Assembly (NCBI GenBank): GCA_019915015.1
Contig: JAHBBC010000003.1
Location: 1-64,000 of the forward strand
From: Auriscalpium vulgare
Taxonomy: Eukaryota; Basidiomycota; Agaricomycetes; Russulales; Auriscalpiaceae
DNA length: 64,000 bases
Reading direction: 5' to 3'
This document shows, one piece after another, positions 1 through 11,191 of the stretch; the stretch's first letter is position 1, and every line of letters starts with the position of its first letter. A program made the translations under genes and the position numbers. The notes under the pieces were generated by a model that worked only from the letters and a program-made list of their open reading frames with translations, was not told the origin of the DNA and did not search any database.

Positions 1-349
1 GCGCAATATGTGGTCGAGAGGCTCCACCGCGATCAACGGAGCAACGCAGGGCAGGTTGCGAGGTGCAGCGATGACGGACGAGTCGAAAGGCGGGGACAGA
101 CGCGGTTGTCCGTTAGCGCCGTGGCTTGCTTGCCCCCAACACGCTGCAAATACCTCAATATTAAGTACTCGAGACCGATGCCCGTCTACCCCATCGCGCA
201 CCCTTGCCTGATGTGTTTCAACTGTACTCCGCGGCCGCCCGCTTGCTGACTATTACCAGGAGGAGGAACGCAACGTGTCCTCGCGAGTCGCCACTGGCAG
301 GTCCCAGATCATCGACCTTTATTTCATCAGCCCGGAAGGCCGCACCTAG
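1..349 (+). CDS. 3' end of an unrecognised gene (partial)
   Basis: Two open stretches look like the last exons of a gene entering from the left. Bases 1-54 read AQYVVERLHRDQRSNAGQ and stop at a GT. Bases 260-349 follow a good acceptor (branch-like ctgac, then accag) and read EEERNVSSRVATG..., then IIDLYFISPEGRT and a stop. Both exons are phase 0. The 205-nt gap is long for this genome, so a further small exon may lie inside it. I do not recognise the product. Confidence 0.3.
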
Positions 350-721
350 CATTTTTCCTTGTAAGTAATTGGTAAACGATCAGTCAGTTCACCTCGTGTC
401 CTGCACCAGGCGAACCAAGATTCCGCCCTTCTCACCCTTTCCAGCGCACCCGCATGCTGTCTTTGTCCAGTCGATCAGCTCTCGACTTTCAGGCCGAAGC
501 TTGCTCCATCCCTCGTTCCATCTCACGCTGAGCATAAAAGGCACATCCGTGCGGCCTCTGTCGTCTCACTCCCCAGCTCAGGTAGCATTCGTCCGCCCTC
601 TGTCTCCTCACGGCTTCATTGTATTACTATTATCCGACGCTTGTTTTCCCCGCCCCTCGTACGTCTCTCTCGACGTGCCCACGCCTTCCAGCACGCTAAA
701 CGCTTCGTGAACAGGTACCAT
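350..721. other. intergenic, putative promoter
   Basis: No gene is seen here. The stretch holds the 3' flank of the upstream gene and the CT-rich leader of the next one. A TATA-like cataaaag near 533-541 lies about 185 bp upstream of the ATG at 722. Confidence 0.4.
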
Positions 722-1374
722 ATGGATCAGCTTTACTCTTTCGACGCCATTCTCTTCCCCGCCGACGGCCGCCCGCCACATGTCGTGGCCCTCATGACCA
801 GCCCCGCTTCCTTCACGAACCCCCACGCCCTGCAAGCCAGCGCCGACGATGCGCGCTTCCCTCATCCTGAGGTCTACATGGACTACATTGCAGAGAACAT
901 CGGGCCACGCGCGTGGCACTACCAGGTACGTGCACGACGCGTCCGAGTCGCGCCTCGCGTCACACTCAGCTGACCCGGGCGTTTGTGCAGCTCGTCGAGG
1001 CGCTCGACGGTATGAACAAGAAATTCACGAACCCGTACATCGTTTATTTCCCCGTCGTCTCCCGCGACGGCATGCCATTCCCCGTGAACAAGTCCGTGCG
1101 CGAGATACAGGGACGGTTGTACCGGGAGGAATACGCGTGGCGGGGTAACCTCATCATCGCGAAGTACCGAGACGCACGCTTCTCCCAGATGATGAACGCG
1201 TCGATGGCGGACTTCCCCATTTTGAAGAACTATTTGTCCACCCACGGCTCGCCCATCAAAGTAAGCGAGCGCCTCCATCCCACTGCTCCTCTGGTGCCTT
1301 CGAGTGCTGAGCACGTACCCAGCACCTCTGAAGCAGCGCCAGAGTCCGAGAATCGGGAGCACCCAACTTATTAG
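722..1374 (+). CDS. small conserved hypothetical protein
   Basis: Exon 1 (722-925) starts MDQLYSFDAILF and ends in phase 0. A 65-nt intron (926-990, gtacgt...gtgcag) follows. Exon 2 begins LVEALDGMNKKFTNPYIVYF and carries FPVNKSVREIQGRLYREE and AWRGNLIIAKYRD. A second possible donor (gtaagc) lies at 1261. If it is used the protein ends soon after SPIK; if not, the frame runs on through a low-complexity tail to 1374. There is no signal peptide or membrane segment, and the product is a soluble protein of about 160-195 residues. Even coding quality and a clean intron support a real gene. I do not recognise a named domain. Confidence 0.7.
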
Positions 1375-1535
1375 ATCCGTGATCCGTCTGACACAGCTGG
1401 CTGTTGGCTTCCACTTGCTTCTCCCTACATAGGCCACGGACGCTCTTGCACGCCTCGCTCTGTTTCCCAAAAGTACTGTCTTAGATTACTGTTCCATAGA
1501 TATTCGCGATATAACTATTAAAACATATAGCATCT

Positions 1536-2680
1536 TCATAGCTCTTCATGCTTGACGGGTTTCTGTGCCTCTGGAGCCACTTCTGCGGCTGGCGCAGGCG
1601 CAGGCTTAGCTTTAGCCTCCGCAGCTTGCCGCGCCTTCGACGCCGCTTCCTTCTTCGGGTCGCAATGTACAGGGATGGGGCTGCTGAGGTCAATCGGCGG
1701 ATGCTGGACGCGCCCGACCAGAGGGTATGACTTGTGGTCCTTGAAGAACTTCTTCCAGTGGTTCACACCCTGCGCATATGCCGTCAGCGTTTGCGCACCA
1801 CCCGCGTAACCGGTTCGTGACGCACCCGCATTTCGTCCTCTGTGAGACCACGCAGGTCATGCGTGCGGTGTTCCTTGAAGCATCCCGTTCCGAAGGCGCG
1901 CGCTGCGTCCACGCCGGCCCTGTGATCGAATTAAGCTTGACGGGCACGACGCCGCATAAAATGTATACTCACATGAGGGCATATGAGCCCCCGGCGCCGT
2001 ACACGCGCCGGTTGGTCGTAACATCGTACACATCTCCGTCAATCTTCGTAATGGAGTGTGAGCGGTTGACAGCATGAGGCGATGAATACGACGCACAGCG
2101 AGGAAGATGGGCCTGTCGGCGTCCGAGCCGTCATAGTACGCCAGACCCTTCTCGGACAGCAAGCGCTGGTGCGACTGATGGATAGGTCAGCGGCGAGATA
2201 AGGTAGGTGGGTCGCCTGCGTTGAGAGATGCACGCACCGGCCAGTACGACTTGACCTGTGCCCACCGGCCCTCGTAGCCCCACAGAAAGTCGCCCGTGAT
2301 GAACTTGCCGGAGAGCAAGATGAAGATGAAGACGTAGACGAAGAACTTGAGCAGCCCCGTCAAGCCGACCTCATGCTCGGCGGTGGGGTCAGGCTCCTCA
2401 GGCCCGACGTCCTCCCCCTTTGCGAGCTTTGCCTCGCGCTCCTTCTTACGTTCAAGCCACTCGTCGTGCAGCTTTTTCTGATGCTCGCGGTAGTTCCGAT
2501 ACCTGCGCACGGGCCGTGAGCCCAGGGCAAGTGGAACCTGGAAGACACGTACGCAAGGAACGGCTTGTTGGGCCCCTTAGTGGAGACCATGCGATTGGGA
2601 ATGCCTGGGTCCGCGACTTTAGGGTTCTCGTCGACATACGTGGGGTCGGGCGTGGCCTCGATGTTGCCCAGCCAAGACAT
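1536..2680 (-). CDS. cytochrome b5-like heme/steroid-binding (MAPR/Dap1 family) membrane protein
   Basis: Spliced from several exons. The start at 2680 gives MSWLGNIEATPDPTYVDENP. A charged segment (YREHQKKLHDEWLERKKERE) is followed by one membrane span (LLKFFVYVFIFILLSGKFI). The b5-like domain shows LLSEKGLAYYDGSDADRPIFLAV, RRVYGAGGSYAL, AFGTGCFKEHRTHDLRGLTEDE and NHWKKFFKDHKSYPLVGRV. These are the hallmarks of MAPR proteins such as yeast and fission yeast Dap1, which bind heme and support cytochrome P450 sterol enzymes at the ER. The C-terminus is an Ala/Pro/Lys-rich tail ending KPVKHEEL. The single N-terminal membrane anchor and the longer tail are typical of filamentous fungal members. 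Family assignment is firm; the P450 partner is inferred. Confidence 0.85.
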
Positions 2681-3413
2681 AATGGAGGGGCTGAGGAGGA
2701 GGGAGGAAAGAAACGTCAGGGACGGGCGATATCTTGCCAGACGGCGTCGCGTGCGACACAAGCCTCTGCACGCGTGGCTCAAATGCCCAGAACGCCGTTG
2801 GCCACTGCTAGCTATGCGAAGGGATTTCCATTGGCAGCTATCCGCAATATGTATATAACGACAGCAAGCAGTATTATGTGAATAGGTCGCTCGTACCCAT
2901 AGTAGGCACTACGAGGATGTGTAATATATCATAGATGGTACATACCGAGGCGAGGATAGGTGACACAAGAAAGACTATGGCCGGCACCGGAATCTGCATG
3001 CACAAAAAATGAAGATGGAAGGATATCACGAGGGCCCGTGCAAGATAGATAAGCGAACACAAAATTGACGTCGACTGAAGGTGCAGTGTCTGGACTGGAT
3101 AAAACGATAAAACAACCCCCCAGGAGCAGTGATGAATGCAAGGCCGCAGCGCGACGTCGCGCGTCCATGACGGAAAACCGAAGCCAAGCGAGACGGAGAT
3201 CGAGAACGATGTGCGTACGGACTATACGTGCGTACCGGGAGAACAGTGCGGTGATGATTAATGTACGAGACGATGATGGAGGGGCCTGCCGATGAGTTGC
3301 GTGTGGTATGAGCGATGTGAGCGGGGAATTAGGAGCATGCGGTTCCGTCGAGATTTTGAGGCCAAGAAATGAACTGGAATGCGACAAGCCAGGTAGCGTT
3401 GAGGATGCCCGCC
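2681..3413. other. intergenic between two minus-strand genes
   Basis: This stretch holds the upstream region of the MAPR gene and the 3' flank of the RGS gene. No coding exon, RNA gene or repeat was recognised. Confidence 0.5.
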
Positions 3414-5588
3414 TTATAAGCGTTCGTTCCATCCCCGTTCCCGATCGCGCTCCCTCTCGTCCTCGCGCTTCCGGGCTCGCTCGCCGGCCTGCTGGGAAAC
3501 AGTCACGTACGCGCCGCCAACTTCCTCCGCGTCCTGGTCTAAGCCCGGAGGCACCGCCGGTCCAGAGTTCGACAGATACTGTACGTCGCTGTCCAAGAAG
3601 TCGTAATCGTCATTCTTGCTCCGTAGGAGCATGAACTGCGGAGTCTTCGTGAACTGAGACCATATGTCAGTATATATCGTGCTTGGACAGATGCAAGGCA
3701 GACCTTGGGTACCGAGTCTGTCGCCATCAAACGGAAGACATGCGTTTGGATGCGACCGTATAGCTGAATCATCGTTTGCAGCTGCGTTGCATTGAATGAA
3801 CCCAGCTGTTCTTGCTCTAGGCGGCCTTGGAAAGGAGCTCCCGTCAAGGCGGTCATCACCTCGCTGAGATAGGCGGACAGCTCGTTCCGCAGCCCGTGGT
3901 CGATGTTCAACTCGCATTGACTTGACGGGGCCAAGTACGTGTGGTAGATGAAGAACGCCTGGTGAATGAGGGCCTCGTGATGTTGCTCCATCGCGGCTTG
4001 CCCTGGCGTGTTCGCCTTGATGCCTGCGGCAGCCATAGGGCGAGAGGGCAATGCTGACGTGGCTGAGGAAGTGATGTTGAATTTGCGCTTGAAATCCTCG
4101 ACCTCTAGCCAGAACGACAGATTCTCTTCGCAGAAGTTATCGCGCAAGAACTCGCGAAAGAGGCCACGAAGGTTGGGCTGATCAATGATGAACCGCAGAC
4201 GCTCAGTGTTGCTCTCCTTTCCCCGCTTCTCGCTGTGGTCATAGCTGGCGTTCATCTTCTCCGCCAGCGATATCCGCCGGTGGATCTTGGCGTCGGCCGG
4301 TGCAAGCTTCTTCGCATCCTTCAGATCTTCTAGGGACGAACGCTCGGTGACAAGGTTGGCCGACGAGCCGTTGGGAGAGTCACGGGTCCCGTTTCGGGAC
4401 GAATCCCATCGCGCGGTGCGGATGCCTTCCTCCGTGATCTTGTAGATTGCCTTCGCAGTGCAGCGGAACTCACCGGTTTGCTGCGGTTACAAAAAAAATA
4501 AGAATCAACGAAGCCGATAAAAGACGCTAACTTACCATGACAGGGGAATTGCCGCCAGGTGCAGACCCACGGACAGTGAAGATGATAGCCGAATCGTTGT
4601 TCTTGCGCTTGTCGCTGACCAAGACGATGAGGCCGAAGCGAACGAACTGGGCTGCCATTTCGGCGGCCTCTTCCCGACCAACGACGGAAGTAAAATCACA
4701 GAGCCACTCGAGGGCGGCCAAAGCAGCGAAACAATACCGGTGAGTGATGGTCTGTGTCTTGCCGCCTTGTATTTGCTTGTCTTGGATGTCCATGAGTTGT
4801 ATGCCGCGTGAGCGATCATGATACGCCTGGGTGGGGTCGGCGGGCTGTGGAGCGGGCTGCGTATAGTTCTGTTGGCGACCGACGAAACGGCGGAAAAGGG
4901 CAGTGATGACAGATTGGGAAACGATGATCTCGTCGTCAACGGAGCGTCGCTCGAGATGAAGGAGCTTCATGCATATAGGCTGCGAGGCGAAGACATGAGC
5001 GAGGTGGTCGCCGTTGATGCCGTTCCGACTGATGAAGCGCTCCAAGACGTGGAGACCCTTGGGTGTGAGAACATATACGCCACGGTCCTTGAAGAGATTT
5101 GATGAGGGGTCGGCGGCGTTCTCGATGAGGCGTGCATCCATAAAGTGCTGGCTCATGGCCTTGGCCATATCGCGGGTCATCGAAAAAGTGGTCGTGGTCG
5201 TCGTCGTGATCACTCGTGACGGCTCTCGAGGGTCCGGCCCACGGTTGGACTGGGAAAACTTGAGGGATGCGAGATTGGCGGCGGCCTCATCGCTGAGGAC
5301 GAAAGGGTCGGAAAGTGCAGAAACGAGAGAGAAGAAGGGACGCACGTGGAGAAGCTATTTGGGAAAGAGCGGAAGAACTGCTTGTGATGGGTGAGCTGAA
5401 GGGAGACGATGAGGGTAGCGAAGAGGTCGAGAGTGTCCTGGAGAGTGAAGCGGGTGAGGACGATGGGAGGCGACGGGGAAGAGGAAGGGTACTTTTAGAA
5501 AAGGGCGACCACGCTTTGTGGTCTTCATCATGTGAGAAGAGGAGGCCTGTGGGGAGGCATCTTGCTGGGGCGAGGGGGAGGTAGGCAT
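3414..5588 (-). CDS. thn1: RGS protein with DEP domains (FlbA/Sst2/Thn1 type)
   Basis: This is a GTPase-activating regulator of heterotrimeric G-alpha signalling. The first exon reads MMKTTKRGRPFLK, spliced to DTLDLFATLIVSLQLTHHKQ and, over a second intron, to DEAAANLASLKFSQSNRGP. DEP-type segments follow (DARLIENAADPSSNLFKDRG; SRGIQLMDIQDKQI). The RGS box runs from RFIIDQPNLRGLFREFL through FCEENLSFWLEVEDFKRKF and EALIHQAFFIYHTYLAP to TMIQLYGRIQTHVFRLMATDSVPK. The tail is highly charged and ends GWNERL. Domain order matches Schizophyllum commune Thn1 and Aspergillus FlbA, which restrain G-protein signals that control aerial growth. The start is taken at 5588; an in-frame ATG at 5672 would add a Pro/Ser-rich stretch. 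The symbol is by homology. Confidence 0.88.
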
Positions 5589-5726
5589 GGGAGGGCCGGG
5601 GGAGGAAGAAAGAAAGGGAGAGAAAGGGAGGGGGAGGAGGGAGGAGGGAGGAAGGGAGGAGAGGACAGGCAATGGGACGCGCGACGGCTGATCAAAGACA
5701 GCGCCGTTGCCAACCGCCTCCCTAGA

Positions 5727-5740
5727 CCCTAACCTAACCC
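5727..5740 (+). promoter_or_regulatory. telobox-like motif
   Basis: The sequence ccctaacctaaccc is about two degenerate copies of the CCCTAA telomere unit. It lies inside the RGS/STI1 intergenic region. It is too short to be an interstitial telomere array. Telobox-like motifs in fungal promoters can bind TTAGGG-binding factors; that role here is inference. Confidence 0.35.
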
Positions 5741-6100
5741 CGCCGCCCCTTTGCCTCCGCGACCCCGATCACCGCCCCGCCGCCCGCCAGTGCTAGTGCC
5801 ACCCGCCACCCGCCGCCGCCGCCGCCGCCCGCTCCGGCGCCGCGCTGGGCTAGCGGTTACGTCTCGGTGTCAGCGACGAGCGGGGTCCTGCCCGCGATCG
5901 TCCAATATATCTCGGCAGACCCAGCTTCGGAAGCCAGGAACCATCCGACGATCAATCCCGCGCCCACCTTGGACATGCGGCTGCCATATCCGTCGCCTGA
6001 CTCGCGCGCGGTCCCTGGACCGTTTGCTCCCGTGGACGCTCCGTGGACCCACACGCCCCGCCCCGCCTCGCCCCTACCGCGAGGTTAGGGCCGGCACATG

Positions 6101-6123
6101 GAAGGTTCTCGAAAGTTCGCGAG
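6101..6123 (+). promoter_or_regulatory. heat-shock element upstream of STI1
   Basis: The bases read GAAggTTCtcGAAagTTC and then gcGAg. That is four perfect alternating GAA/TTC pentamers in the nGAAn spacing plus an imperfect fifth, the consensus for heat-shock factor trimers. It ends about 75 bp upstream of the STI1 start codon. It fits the known heat induction of STI1 in other fungi. Confidence 0.85.
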
Positions 6124-6198
6124 CTCGTCGAGTGCACAGGCAAGCCCTATATCAAGTCCACTTGTCTGCGCAGAGCTGCCAGGACCACCCGAACGACC

Positions 6199-8375
6199 AT
6201 GGCATCCGTGAGCACCGTGTCCACACCGTCCACACAGTACGTGCCTTCTGACCATTGACATCCAGGTAGACGCACTCAAGGCAGAGGGCAACAAGGCTTT
6301 CTCTGCCAAGCAGTATGATCAAGCTATAGACCTCTTCTCCAAAGCCCTCGAACTCGATCCCAAGAACCACGTCCTCTGGTCGAATCGCAGCGCTGCCAAG
6401 GCCGGCAAACGAGAGTGGGAAGGCGCATTTGAAGACGCGGACCAGGTGTGGCGTCTCTCATTGTATGCTCGCACACGACACTCAGATCCTGTCAGTGCAT
6501 CGCGGTGAACCCGACTTGGTCAAAAGGGTATGCCCGCAAGGGCGCCGCGCTGCATGGTCAGCGCCGCTTTGACGAGGCCATCGCTGTGTATGAGGAAGGT
6601 CTGAAACTCGAGGACTCCCCTGCCCTTCGGAAGGGCCTCGAGGACGTAAAGTCAGCGAAAGGTGTGTTCGCACCGTAGTATCCTGGCTGACAATCACTTG
6701 ACGCGGTGCAGCTTCTGACGAACGCGGTGATGGTGCTGAGGGTCTTGGTCTCGGAAAGATGTTCTCGGATCCCAACCTTTTTGGCAAACTCGCTGCCAAC
6801 CCGCGCACACAGAAGCACCTCGCTGACCCGAAGTTTGTCCAAATCGTACGGCTGCTAACAATAGTTGTGATTGTCATATCCTGACCGCGGTCCCTGCAGA
6901 TCAACGCGATACAAAAGAATCCAAAACTGGCGGACACCCTGCTACAAAGTGGTGACCCGCGTATGATTGATGTCCTGGGAGCTCTCATGGGCATCGACAT
7001 GCAAGGGTTCTCCCGCCCGGAAGGCTCAGATGAACTTCCTCCTGAGGTTTCTGGAAAGGCGTCTACTTCCTCGCCCCCACCTGCTTCATATTCTCCGCCT
7101 CAGCCTCCGCCGTCTTCATCGAAGGTGGCTCCAGCAGAGGACGTCGAGATGACGCCTGCTGAGGAAGACGACGAGGAAGCGGCGGCCAAGAAAGAGGCGG
7201 AGGCCGAGAAGAAGCTTGGCTCGGAGGCATACAAGAAGCGTGATTTTGAGACGGCCGCGAAGCACTTCGCCAAGGCATGGGACGTATGGCCAAAGGACGT
7301 CACTTTCTTAACAAATTTGAGTGGTATGTTGTCTTGCCCACCTCTGAAGCTGCATGCTAACATTGAATAGCCGTCTATTTTGAGCAAGCTGATTATGACA
7401 AGGCAATCGAGACCGCGGAGAAGGCTGTCGAAAGCGGCCGTGAGGTGCGTGTACCTCATCTACACCTTTCCGCACGAGAGCTCACGCACGTCCAAGCTCC
7501 GCGCAGACTACAAGCTCGTCGCCAAAGCATACGGCCGCATCGGCACATCATACTCGAAGAAGGGCGACCTTACCACCGCGGTCAAGTTTTTCGAGAAGTC
7601 GCTCACCGAGCATCGCACACCAGACATTCTCAATAAGCTGCGTGAAGTCGAGCGGCAAAAGGCAGAGGCCGACCGCCTTGCATACATTGATCCGGCCTTG
7701 AGTGAGGCGGCGCGCGAGGAGGGCAACACATTTTTCAAGGAGGGAAAGTTCGCGGAGGCGGTGAAGAGCTACACGGAGAGCATTAAACGTAACCCCACCG
7801 ATCCACGCGGGTACAACAATCGCGCACTGGTGTACACGAAGCTCGTGGCACTGCCCGAGGCTTTGAAGGACGCGAACGAGGCCATCAAGGTCGACCCCAA
7901 ATTTGGTGAGTGAAGAGCTGGGTCCGCGCTGTCGTACGTGATCTGACACGCGAACAGTCAAGGCGTACATCCGGAAAGCAAGCGTGTTGTTTGCTATGCG
8001 CGAGCATACCAAGGCTCTCGATGCCATCCAGGAGGCGACAGAGCACGATGACGAGGGCAAACACACGTCTGAGATCCAGCAGCAGATGATTAAGATCAAC
8101 ATGGCGCTGTCGCAGCAACGCGCTGGGGAGACGGAACAGGAGACGCTCGAGCGCGCCATGCGTGACCCTGAAGTCGCGGCAAGTCCTATTGTCACTAACA
8201 AAACAAGTTCTCGGACTTACTCGTGCATCAGGGTATCATGAACGACCCCGTGATGCAGTCCATATTGCAGCAAGCACAGGGCAATCCGCAGGCTCTGCAA
8301 GACCATATGAAGAACCCGGGTGTGAAGGCGAAGATCATGAAACTCGTCAATGCCGGCGTCATCAAGACGCGATAA
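6199..8375 (+). CDS. STI1: Hsp90 co-chaperone STI1/HOP
   Basis: This is an adaptor that passes client proteins from Hsp70 to Hsp90 in the cytosol. After a short first exon (MASVSTVSTPSTQ) the frame resumes at VDALKAEGNKAFSAKQYDQA. It carries TPR1 (about residues 12-115), a DP1 module (LGKMFSDPNLFGKLAANPR; IQKNPKLADTLLQSGDPR), an acidic linker (DVEMTPAEEDDEEAAAKKE), TPR2A (KKLGSEAYKKRDFETAAKHF), TPR2B (REEGNTFFKEGKFAEAVKSY) and a C-terminal DP2 (GIMNDPVMQSILQQAQGNPQ ... VNAGVIKTR). The carboxylate-clamp pattern for binding EEVD tails is present in TPR1 and TPR2A. Domain order and length match the family. Several introns of about 50-65 nt interrupt it. The upstream heat-shock element indicates HSF control. 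Confidence 0.95.
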
Positions 8376-8595
8376 TTCCAACGTACCGCGACCTGTTAGT
8401 ATTGTAGCCTTACATTTGGTGTCAAGTTTTTCGCCTCGGATCTGTGGGAGAAGGAGATAGCGGCGTATGAGCACTGTATCATCATTTCAAACCAATCTAA
8501 TTGCAGAACTCGTATACATCGTCTCGTTTATTTCATTCGTAATGAATCTTCAGCTTCAACACCGAGTCGCGAATACGGAGATAGGGCCACAAAGC

Positions 8596-9985
8596 TCAGT
8601 TGAACGCCCAAGTCCACTCGTTCGTGTCAGTTTCTTCAAACGCCTGTCTCGCCCTCCTCGCATACTCGTCCAGCTTCTGAGAGCCTTCCTCCCCGTCCCG
8701 CCAGGCCTTGACAGCGCGGTGCACCTCCGCAGGCGAACTCAGCCCCACCACGGTGGGCATGGGACTCTCCGCACCGCCAGCTGCCTTGACAGCCCACGAA
8801 ACCGCCACAGCGGGCAGTCCGCCGGGCCACGTCTGGGCCCTCTTCAACGCTTCCTTCCCGGCTTCCCTCATTGGAGGCGGAGCAGGGTGCCAGTTTGGCG
8901 TAGTGGGAGTGAGGAGCCCCATGCACAACGGTGACGCGGTGACAAGCTGGGGTATGTGCGCGCGGTGTATGAAAGCGGGGAGGAAGGTGAGCAGGTTGTG
9001 ATTCTGCAGCGTGAGCTGAGTGTAGGACATGAGGATGTCCAATGGCTTGTACGGAGGGTTGTTGAGAACGAGCAAGGCGATGCGCAAGAGGGTCGGCAGA
9101 GGCAGCCCTAGACAGGCATGATGAAAATCAAGACGCCAAACGGTGCAGGCGACGTACCAGAGATCCCAACATGTTTGATCAGCCCTTCGGATTGCATCTT
9201 GCGCAGTTCCGCAATGGCATCAAGGATTTTCTGATCGCCATCTCCGCGTACTTGACTTTCACCGCCCTCCTTCAGCCCATACGCCTCCGCTTGCTCGCCT
9301 AGAGCCACCGCGTGCTTACCATCCTTCCGAGGCTCGATCGTCGGCGCTACAAACTCAACGTCGTGGAGGTATACGACATCCAAAAACTCCGTATGCAGCC
9401 TCTGGAGGCTTCGACGGACACTGGCCCGGATTGTCTCGGGCGTGTAGTCGAAGTAGTCTGCGCCGTAGCGTCCGCACTTCGTTACCTGACAGAATCGTCA
9501 GCGTGTCATATACAATAACGGCAAGGCAGCAAACCAGTTGGTACGAAGCACGCGGGAACTCGAGCTCAAGGGCCTTCAGCGCTGTACCCAGGACAATCTC
9601 GGAATCATCATAGTACGGAGAGGTGTCGAAAGTCCGGATACCATATCTGGCTTCGTTGTCAGATATATACGGCGGCACTGAGCAGATGCGGACCTCAAGG
9701 CAAGACGTATTGCTCGGAGAGGTACATCCGTTGTCAGATGTTCGTCGGTGTTGTAGAAGTGAGACCAAGTAGCCGCGCCGAAAGCCAGAGAGGATAACTT
9801 ATACGGTCCTATTTCTCCCTGAAGTGCGGCGTTAGGCAGACAAACAACGGAATAACGACACCCCTCCCGGAAGAGATGCGCACCACTAATCGACCGTCCG
9901 TGGGAAGGTCATCAGGGCCATCTGGAATAGAGTCAAGGGGCGGGAGGTTGATGATGATCTCCGGAGAGCCTAACTCTATACCCAT
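8596..9985 (-). CDS. aldo/keto reductase, D-arabinose/L-galactose dehydrogenase type
   Basis: The start at 9985 gives MGIELGSPEIIINLPPLDSI. The catalytic tetrad of the superfamily is readable: Asp and Tyr in YGIRTFDTSPYYDDSEIVLG, Lys in YQLVTKCGRYG (across an intron) and His in FLDVVYLHDVEF. The sequence continues with ELRKMQSEGLIKHVGISG, PLDILMSYTQLTLQNHNLL and a C-terminal ASPLCMGLLTPTTPNWHPAP. The HDVEF and LLT(P)xxPxxWHPA blocks are typical of yeast Ara2 and plant L-galactose dehydrogenase, NAD-dependent enzymes feeding (erythro)ascorbate synthesis. Substrate is inferred from family. At least three introns are present. Confidence 0.85.
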
Positions 9986-10244
9986 GGCAGAACGAGGTGG
10001 TGGTGGTTAGAAAGCAACCTGCGACTCTCGCATGCCAGTACTTGAGATGCCGCTAAATCATCAATTGATCTTTCCCAAGGATCGGGCCACTGATAGGTCA
10101 CGAGAGTGCCGCGTGCGTCACGCAGTCGAGGAAGGATGGCGAATCGGAAAGAGAAGGTAGTGGAATTGAACTGAGTCTGTGAGTAATACAACGCGAGCGG
10201 TCCCCAGCTGTTGTTCGACCCATTGCTTTCCCGCGACCGCGCGA

Positions 10245-10697
10245 TCACAGCTTGTCGCGAGACCAGCTGGAGGCGCCAATGAGCACGAGCTGGATACAAA
10301 CGGCGCGCCCAAGACACACCTCTTCTCGAACTTCTGGTTGACGGCAACAAGCTTCACATTCTCGTCCTGACCGACGTTGTTCCAGGGTGTTGGGTTTGAC
10401 TTTGTCCAGACGACTGCAAAAGATCAAGCGTCTGCGCTGGCAGAGGATGTTGGCTGCTCACCGTTGGGGCCCCGTGCGAGACGGGTGAGATACCAGCTTC
10501 CTCCTGCGACGACGACGCCCACGACGGCGTAGCTGGATGAAGGCACCATGTTAGAGCGCGGAGCGGGGTGAGCACGGAAGCTCACATGGGGATTGCCTGG
10601 AGGACAAGGTGAGCAGACTAGACGCTGAATATATGAAGCGAGAACTCACTTCAATGGCAAACCAATGCCTAAGGAAAGTCTTTCTGACAGGCGACAT
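10245..10697 (-). CDS. MLRQ/NDUFA4 (B12D-like) mitochondrial respiratory subunit
   Basis: A very small gene split into five exons. Exon 1 (10650-10697) reads MSPVRKTFLRHWFAIE. An 11-nt microexon (10586-10596) adds AIP plus two bases. The next exon gives IYAVVGVVVAGGSWYLTRLARGPN, a single membrane span. Then come VVWTKSNPTPWNNVGQDENV and KLVAVNQKFEK, and a last short exon ends SWSRDKL. The pattern of an N-terminal helix, one GxxxxGxWY membrane segment and a PTPWN motif is that of the MLRQ/NDUFA4/B12D family, a subunit of complex I or IV in the inner mitochondrial membrane. All junctions are GT-AG and keep frame. Length is about 75 residues. Which complex it joins cannot be told from sequence. 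Confidence 0.85.
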
Positions 10698-11191
10698 GGC
10701 AAGAGCGAAGAGTCAGACGGTGGAGGTTGGCGGGTTGGACGGTGACTCTGAGGGTGTTGACGACGGTGTTGAACGGCTCCCGATATGTCCCACGGTGCGG
10801 CTGTGGGCCCGAACGGCGCCGACCTCGTGTCCAGCGCTGGCCAGACTCACTCGCATACAAATCGAAGACTGGCATAAATCATAATGACAACGCTGTGCTA
10901 AGGGAACGGTCCACACATTGTCCGAACGTGCAGATGGTACAAAGAAAGAAGGGCCTCAAGCCACCGATATAATCATGAGAACAACAAGATGCGAAGAGGG
11001 AGTAAAGACAGAACAATCAATGTCATAGTGGATCAGTCGGTCGGCGCGTTTGTATGAGGCATCATCGGGGAGAGCAAACTCGTATCGTGCAGGATTCGTG
11101 TAGGACGTTGAAGCGTGGATGTGGCAACTATCGAACATCGTCAGTCCTGGGACCGAAAGCAACACGATACACGATTCGGGAGAGACGTACT
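10698..11191. other. intergenic, no gene recognised
   Basis: This is the upstream region of the NDUFA4-like gene and the 3' flank of the coiled-coil gene. Small open frames here lack recognisable exons or codon quality. Confidence 0.4.

Larger units (their letters stand above)
5589..6198. promoter_or_regulatory. bidirectional promoter region of RGS gene and STI1
   Basis: This 610-bp stretch separates the divergent RGS and STI1 genes. The left part is strongly purine-skewed (GGGA/GGAGG runs on the plus strand, i.e. CT-rich for the RGS transcript). It then carries a telomere-motif-like patch, a GC-rich stretch and, next to STI1, a heat-shock element and a tatatc TATA-like site near 6147. No exon was recognised. 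Confidence 0.6.

Noticed and set aside
5727..5740. Interstitial telomere or chromosome end
   Set aside because: Only about two degenerate units are present, between two ordinary genes.
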